A DNA stretch of 7,315 bases from Halobacteriales archaeon (GTDB taxonomy: Archaea > Thermoplasmatota > E2 > JACPAO01 > JAHFTW01), in contig JAIVGU010000025.1 of assembly GCA_020201445.1 (NCBI GenBank), forward strand, positions 1-7,315. Reading direction: 5' to 3'. Shown piece after piece: positions 4,905-7,315 of this stretch. The translations under genes were made by a program, and so were the position numbers. How positions within the stretch are numbered: the first letter of the stretch is position 1; every line of letters starts with the position of its first letter. The notes under the pieces are model-generated. The model had not been told where the DNA came from. It ran no database searches and saw nothing but the letters and a program-made list of their open reading frames with translations.

Positions 4905-4975
4905 CCGAACCGCGGAGGCCGCGGAACGCGCGGAGGGGCGTTTTTTCCGTGGGTTCCGCGCCCTCCGCGGTTCGG
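4905..4975. repeat. Intergenic palindromic repeat, copy 2 (71-nt near-perfect hairpin)
   Basis: CCGAACCGCGGAGG (4905-4918) pairs with CCTCCGCGGTTCGG (4962-4975), 14 bp perfect. After one C-C mismatch, CGCGGAAC (4920-4927) pairs with GTTCCGCG (4953-4960). Further in, CGCGGA (4929-4934) pairs with TCCGTG (4946-4951) with one G-T. The left arm is built of 9-nt units: CCGCGGAGG, CCGCGGAAC, GCGCGGAGG. The right arm ends 9 nt past the lipoprotein stop (leftward gene), so a transcript of that gene would form this hairpin at its 3' end. The T6 run at 4941-4946 lies in the apical loop and reads as A6 in that transcript, so it is not a normal U-tract terminator. Confidence 0.88.
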
Positions 4976-4984
4976 TCGGTGGGG

Positions 4985-6481
4985 TCAGCCCTGCCAGACC
5001 GAGTGCGCCACCGCGATCTCGGCCCGCCCCGTCAGCGTGCTTGGGAAGCCCATCCAGGTGTGGTCGCCGGTGCTGCTGATGCCGATGTAGTCGCCGATGA
5101 ACGGGAAGCCGTCCTGGTGGATGCCGAGGTCGCCGTCGAAGCTGTGCAGCGTCAGGCGCTCCTGGGTCCAGTTGCGGCCGCCGTCGGTGGAGTAGGCGTG
5201 CTCGGCGTCGAGCAGCCGGTGCCCGGGGTCGTAGGCGCGGGTGAGGTAGACGGCGTGCACGGTGCCGTGGCCGTCGACGCTGACGCGGGGCATGAACTGG
5301 CCGTCCTCGCGGCGCCCGGTGTTGACGAGGGCGGGGAGGCTCCAGGTGGCGCCCTTGTCGCAGCTGGTGCGGACGTAGGCGTCGCTCTGGCCGACGGTGC
5401 CCGCCTCGCGGCCGGTCCACAGCGCGTAGAGGCAGCCGCCGCGCGGGCCGTCGGTGGTGTCGACCGCCAGCTCGACGCTGGTGCCAGTGCGGAACTTCGT
5501 GTTGGTGAAGTCTTCCATGGGGGTGAAGCTCCACACCTGCGTCGGCTCGCTGAACGTCACGCCGTCGTCGTCGGAGGAGGCCAGCACGGCGCGGCCGCCG
5601 GAGTTGAAGCCGGACAGCCAGGCGTAGATGGTGCCGTCGCGGGCGCCCACCACGGCGGACTCGCCAAGGCTCTGGCCCTGCCCCATCTGGTCGGCGGCGT
5701 TGTTGAGGTGGGGGAAGTAGTAGGGCGCCTGGCCGCGCGTCTCGCCGTGCTTGACCGCCACGAGGACCGGGATGGAGCCGAGGCCGGGGCTGAGCTGGTT
5801 CCAGATGGTGAACACGGTGCCGGTCCTCGGGTTGTGGCCCATGCGCATGTAGTCGTGGAAGATGGCGGTCTCGTCGCCGGCGTGCATCAGGAAGATGGTC
5901 GGGAAGGTGGCGCCGCCGTCGCGGCTGATGGCGTGGAACATGTAGCCCATCTCGGGCGGGAACGAGGCGCCGACGACCGGGTCCTGCGCCGAGGGCAGGC
6001 CGAGCGGGTTGTACTTGTAGGCCTGGAGGGAGTAGTGCAGCGTCCCGTCGGGCTCGAACTGCAGGATGGGGTCGGTGATGCAGCGCCAGCCGTACAGCGG
6101 GTTCACCGGGCTGCGCTCGGCGGCGGGGCCGCCCACATAGGTGGTGTTCCAGTGCTTGCCGCCGTCCTTGGTGTACTGGCCGACCGCCCAGACGCAGTCG
6201 CTCGCCTTGCGGTCGAGGTCCTTGCTTGCCACGAAGACGTTGTTGGGGTTCGCCGGGTTCACCACGACGTCGATCTCGGCCTTGCTGGGGGAGTCGTTGG
6301 GGCTGGCCAGCACCAGGCAGGTCTCGTTCCAGTTGCTCAGGCCGCAGTCGAGGCGGTAGGGGCCGGACTGCGAGCCGACGGTGGTGTCCGTGGTGCTGCC
6401 GGTGTCGGTCGTGGAGCCGAGGCAGCCGGCGAGGAGGGCTGCGACGAGGAGCGTGGAGAGGACGAGGGGGGCGCGGGCCAT
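4985..6481 (-). CDS. Secreted lipoprotein with Asp-box (BNR/sialidase-type) beta-propeller
   Basis: 498 aa. Lipoprotein signal peptide: MAR, hydrophobic core APLVLSTLLVAALLAG, lipobox LLAGC with the lipidated Cys at 20, then a Ser/Thr/Gly/Asp tether (LGSTTDTGSTTDTTVGSQSG). The body carries five Asp-box signatures (S-x-D-x-G-x-x-[WF]): YTKDGGKHW (103-111), SRDGGATF (186-193), SSDDDGVTF (302-310), TSCDKGATW (372-380), STDGGRNW (431-438). These are typical of sialidase-fold propellers. Cys 46, 55, 96, 134, 350 and 374 could form disulfides outside the cell. No FRIP motif was seen and no arginine triad could be assigned, so glycosidase activity should not be assumed; a binding role is equally possible. 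Start: ATG 6481 gives a standard short signal peptide. GTG 6523 has a better ribosome-binding site and would add 14 residues (VATIFWRRPRLAAG). The open frame upstream to 6598 is repeat sequence. The gene stands alone, with repeat elements on both sides. Confidence 0.88.
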   Translation of the reverse strand: MARAPLVLSTLLVAALLAGCLGSTTDTGSTTDTTVGSQSGPYRLDCGLSNWNETCLVLASPNDSPSKAEIDVVVNPANPNNVFVASKDLDRKASDCVWAVGQYTKDGGKHWNTTYVGGPAAERSPVNPLYGWRCITDPILQFEPDGTLHYSLQAYKYNPLGLPSAQDPVVGASFPPEMGYMFHAISRDGGATFPTIFLMHAGDETAIFHDYMRMGHNPRTGTVFTIWNQLSPGLGSIPVLVAVKHGETRGQAPYYFPHLNNAADQMGQGQSLGESAVVGARDGTIYAWLSGFNSGGRAVLASSDDDGVTFSEPTQVWSFTPMEDFTNTKFRTGTSVELAVDTTDGPRGGCLYALWTGREAGTVGQSDAYVRTSCDKGATWSLPALVNTGRREDGQFMPRVSVDGHGTVHAVYLTRAYDPGHRLLDAEHAYSTDGGRNWTQERLTLHSFDGDLGIHQDGFPFIGDYIGISSTGDHTWMGFPSTLTGRAEIAVAHSVWQG

Positions 6482-6505
6482 GCCGGCGGCGAGGCGGGGT
6501 CGCCT

Positions 6506-6516
6506 CCAAAAGATTG
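6506..6516 (-). promoter_or_regulatory. TATA-like A+T island before the lipoprotein gene
   Basis: On the minus strand CAATCTTTTGG lies 25-35 bp upstream of ATG 6481, in otherwise GC-rich DNA. The position fits a TATA box for a leaderless message starting near ATG 6481. It would instead be inside the coding region if GTG 6523 were the start. Weak evidence from position and composition only. Confidence 0.3.
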
Positions 6517-6526
6517 TGGCCACCTG

Positions 6527-6532
6527 CCCTCC
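6527..6532 (-). promoter_or_regulatory. Shine-Dalgarno-like GGAGGG before GTG 6523 (alternative lipoprotein start)
   Basis: On the minus strand GGAGGG lies 3 nt before GTG 6523 (GGAGGGCAGGTG). This matches the anti-Shine-Dalgarno complement and would favour the 512-aa form of the lipoprotein. ATG 6481 has GGAGG only about 22 nt upstream, too far to help. The two starts cannot be separated by sequence alone. Confidence 0.35.
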
Positions 6533-6582
6533 CCCTCTCACTGAGGAAGGATTCTGGGTTTTCCTAGGGGTCTGCGCCCGAT

Positions 6583-6636
6583 GAACCGCGGAAGGCACGG
6601 CGTCAGTCTCCGAGCGTTCCGTGGCCTCCGCGGTCC
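6583..6636. repeat. Intergenic palindromic repeat, copy 3
   Basis: ACCGCGGA (6585-6592) pairs with TCCGCGGT (6627-6634). The stem extends inward with one bulged base: AGGCACGG (6593-6600) against CCGTGGCCT (6619-6627). The right arm shares an exact 19-mer with copy 1 (6616-6634 = 2760-2778). It ends about 15 nt past the stop of the leftward secreted-protein gene, so that transcript would carry it at its 3' end. The rest of the 168-bp gap (6482-6582) is less GC-rich, holds the lipoprotein promoter candidates and shows no open gene of its own. Confidence 0.8.
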
Positions 6637-6649
6637 GTGAGTGCGGGGC

Positions 6650-7303
6650 TCACTCGGCGCGGCGGCGGGCGGCCACGGCGACGGCGGCCAGCAGCAGGAC
6701 GAGCGCGGGCGCGGCCGGGAGAGAGGGGGCGCCCTTGGCGGTGCTGGTGCCGGACTGGGCCTCGAGGGCGTTCTGGCGGCCTTCCAACTCGGCAAGGCGC
6801 GACTGGAGCGCCTGTACCTGGTCGCGCAGCTCTGCGTTGGTGGGGACATGGCTGTCAGGGAAGGTGACGTTGCCCAGCGGGGGGACCGGGCTGGTGCTGC
6901 CCACGGCGATGCCGTCGATGTTGACGGCGGAGCCGAAGACGGAGCCGGTCAGGCGCAGCTTGTAGACGCCGGACTGGGTGAGGACGTAGGGGGAGGTGAA
7001 AGTGAAGTGGTTCACGGTGCCGAACTGGTTCTGCAGCGCCATGCTCAGGGTCTCGCCGTTGGGTGCCACGAGGGTGGCGGTGAGGTTGCCGGGGTTGAGC
7101 TGCGGCACGGCGGTGCGGGCGGCGTCGTTGAGGGTGAAGCCGACGTCGAGGCCGGTCTTGACGTAGGTGGTGACGGGCTCGTTGAGGTGGCCGATGGAGA
7201 AGCGGTACTTCTGGTCCACCGAGTAGGCGGTCTGGTGGGCGGAGGCGGCGGGCGCCACCAGGAGGGCGGCGAGGGCCAGCAGGACGTAGGCGCGGGGGGC
7301 CAT
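6650..7303 (-). CDS. Secreted, C-terminally anchored protein with mature N-terminal His and coiled coil (unknown function)
   Basis: 217 aa. Signal peptide 1-22 (MAPRAYVLLALAALLVAPAASA) with a clean Ala-x-Ala site, giving a mature N-terminus HQTAYSVDQKYRF. Residues 28-135 look like a small beta-sandwich (KYRFSIGHLNEPVTTYVKTGLDVGF..., LNPGNLTATLVAPNGE..., GVYKLRLTGSVFGSAVNIDGI). The KYRFSIGHLNEP start resembles secreted proteins I recall beginning AH...YRFVVGWLNEP with CopC-like or cupredoxin-like folds; this is recollection, not a search result. Residues 156-184 are a heptad-like coiled coil (LRDQVQALQSRLAELEGRQNALEAQ). After a short Gly/Ser linker a membrane segment (196-212, PAAPALVLLLAAVAVAA) and RRRAE close the protein, a tripartite C-terminal anchor like archaeal CTERM sorting tails. 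ATG 7303 lies 12 bp from the window edge, so its promoter is not visible. The stop lies next to repeat copy 3. Confidence 0.83.
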   Translation of the reverse strand: MAPRAYVLLALAALLVAPAASAHQTAYSVDQKYRFSIGHLNEPVTTYVKTGLDVGFTLNDAARTAVPQLNPGNLTATLVAPNGETLSMALQNQFGTVNHFTFTSPYVLTQSGVYKLRLTGSVFGSAVNIDGIAVGSTSPVPPLGNVTFPDSHVPTNAELRDQVQALQSRLAELEGRQNALEAQSGTSTAKGAPSLPAAPALVLLLAAVAVAARRRAE

Positions 7304-7315
7304 GCGCGGCGGATG

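Noticed and set aside
4941..4946. T6 run considered as a terminator
   Set aside because: It lies in the loop of a hairpin and reads as A6 in transcripts of the adjacent leftward gene. No rightward gene ends nearby.
4985..6481. Calling the lipoprotein an active sialidase
   Set aside because: Asp-boxes show only the fold type; no FRIP motif or arginine triad could be identified, so the enzymatic call is not supported.
4407..6509. 700-codon minus-strand frame
   Set aside because: It is an out-of-frame reading of the lipoprotein and the 338-aa gene; the sequence is dominated by Arg/Pro/His with no motif.
3782..6544. 920-codon open frame on the plus strand, antisense to the operon and the lipoprotein
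   Set aside because: Its translation is low-complexity G/A/V/R with no family motif and crosses the palindromic repeat. The minus-strand genes in the same DNA have signal peptides, membrane helices, Asp-boxes and coupled starts. High GC content removes stop codons and creates such shadows.
2732..6636. CRISPR array suggested by recurring palindromic repeats
   Set aside because: Copies are about 2 kb apart, separated by genes, with no regular spacers and no cas genes.

Overview
This is a very GC-rich window (roughly 70% G+C by eye), almost certainly archaeal. The left edge carries the end of a Kae1 gene, followed by a Bud32 kinase gene. That KEOPS pair is an archaeal/eukaryotic arrangement, because bacteria use TsaD without Bud32. 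Other archaeal traits are start/stop overlaps of one or four bases, Shine-Dalgarno matches at some starts but only an A+T-rich element 23-35 bp upstream at others (as expected for leaderless transcripts), and a secreted protein with a C-terminal membrane anchor. The proteins are not as acidic as those of haloarchaea. A high-GC Thermoplasmatota-like euryarchaeon is my best guess, but lineage cannot be proved from this window.

Layout. Bases 1-2724 read rightward: kae1 (last 50 codons), bud32, an RdgB/HAM1-type nucleotide pyrophosphatase, and a membrane-anchored helix-hairpin-helix (DUF4332-like) protein. The first three overlap at their start/stop codons (kae1/bud32 by 4 nt, bud32/rdgB by 1 nt) and look like one housekeeping unit: tRNA t6A37 synthesis plus nucleotide-pool cleaning. 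Bases 2833-4783 hold a leftward three-gene operon with 4-nt overlaps at each joint: a 338-aa acidic soluble protein and two small proteins, each with two membrane segments, none of recognised function. Bases 4985-6481 are a leftward lipoprotein with Asp-box (sialidase-type) propeller repeats. Bases 6650-7303 are a leftward secreted protein with a mature N-terminal histidine, a coiled coil and a C-terminal membrane anchor.

The three intergenic gaps (2725-2832, 4784-4984, 6482-6649) each contain a copy of a GC-rich palindromic repeat built on AACCGCGGA...TCCGCGGTT with an internal period of about 9 nt. Each copy sits 9-15 nt past a stop codon. The copy at 4905-4975 folds into a nearly perfect 71-nt hairpin. 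A diverged element with similar periodicity may have become the N-terminal extension of Bud32. No RNA gene, CRISPR array, transposase or phage gene was seen. The unrecognised three-gene membrane operon and the repeat family are the most interesting parts of the window.
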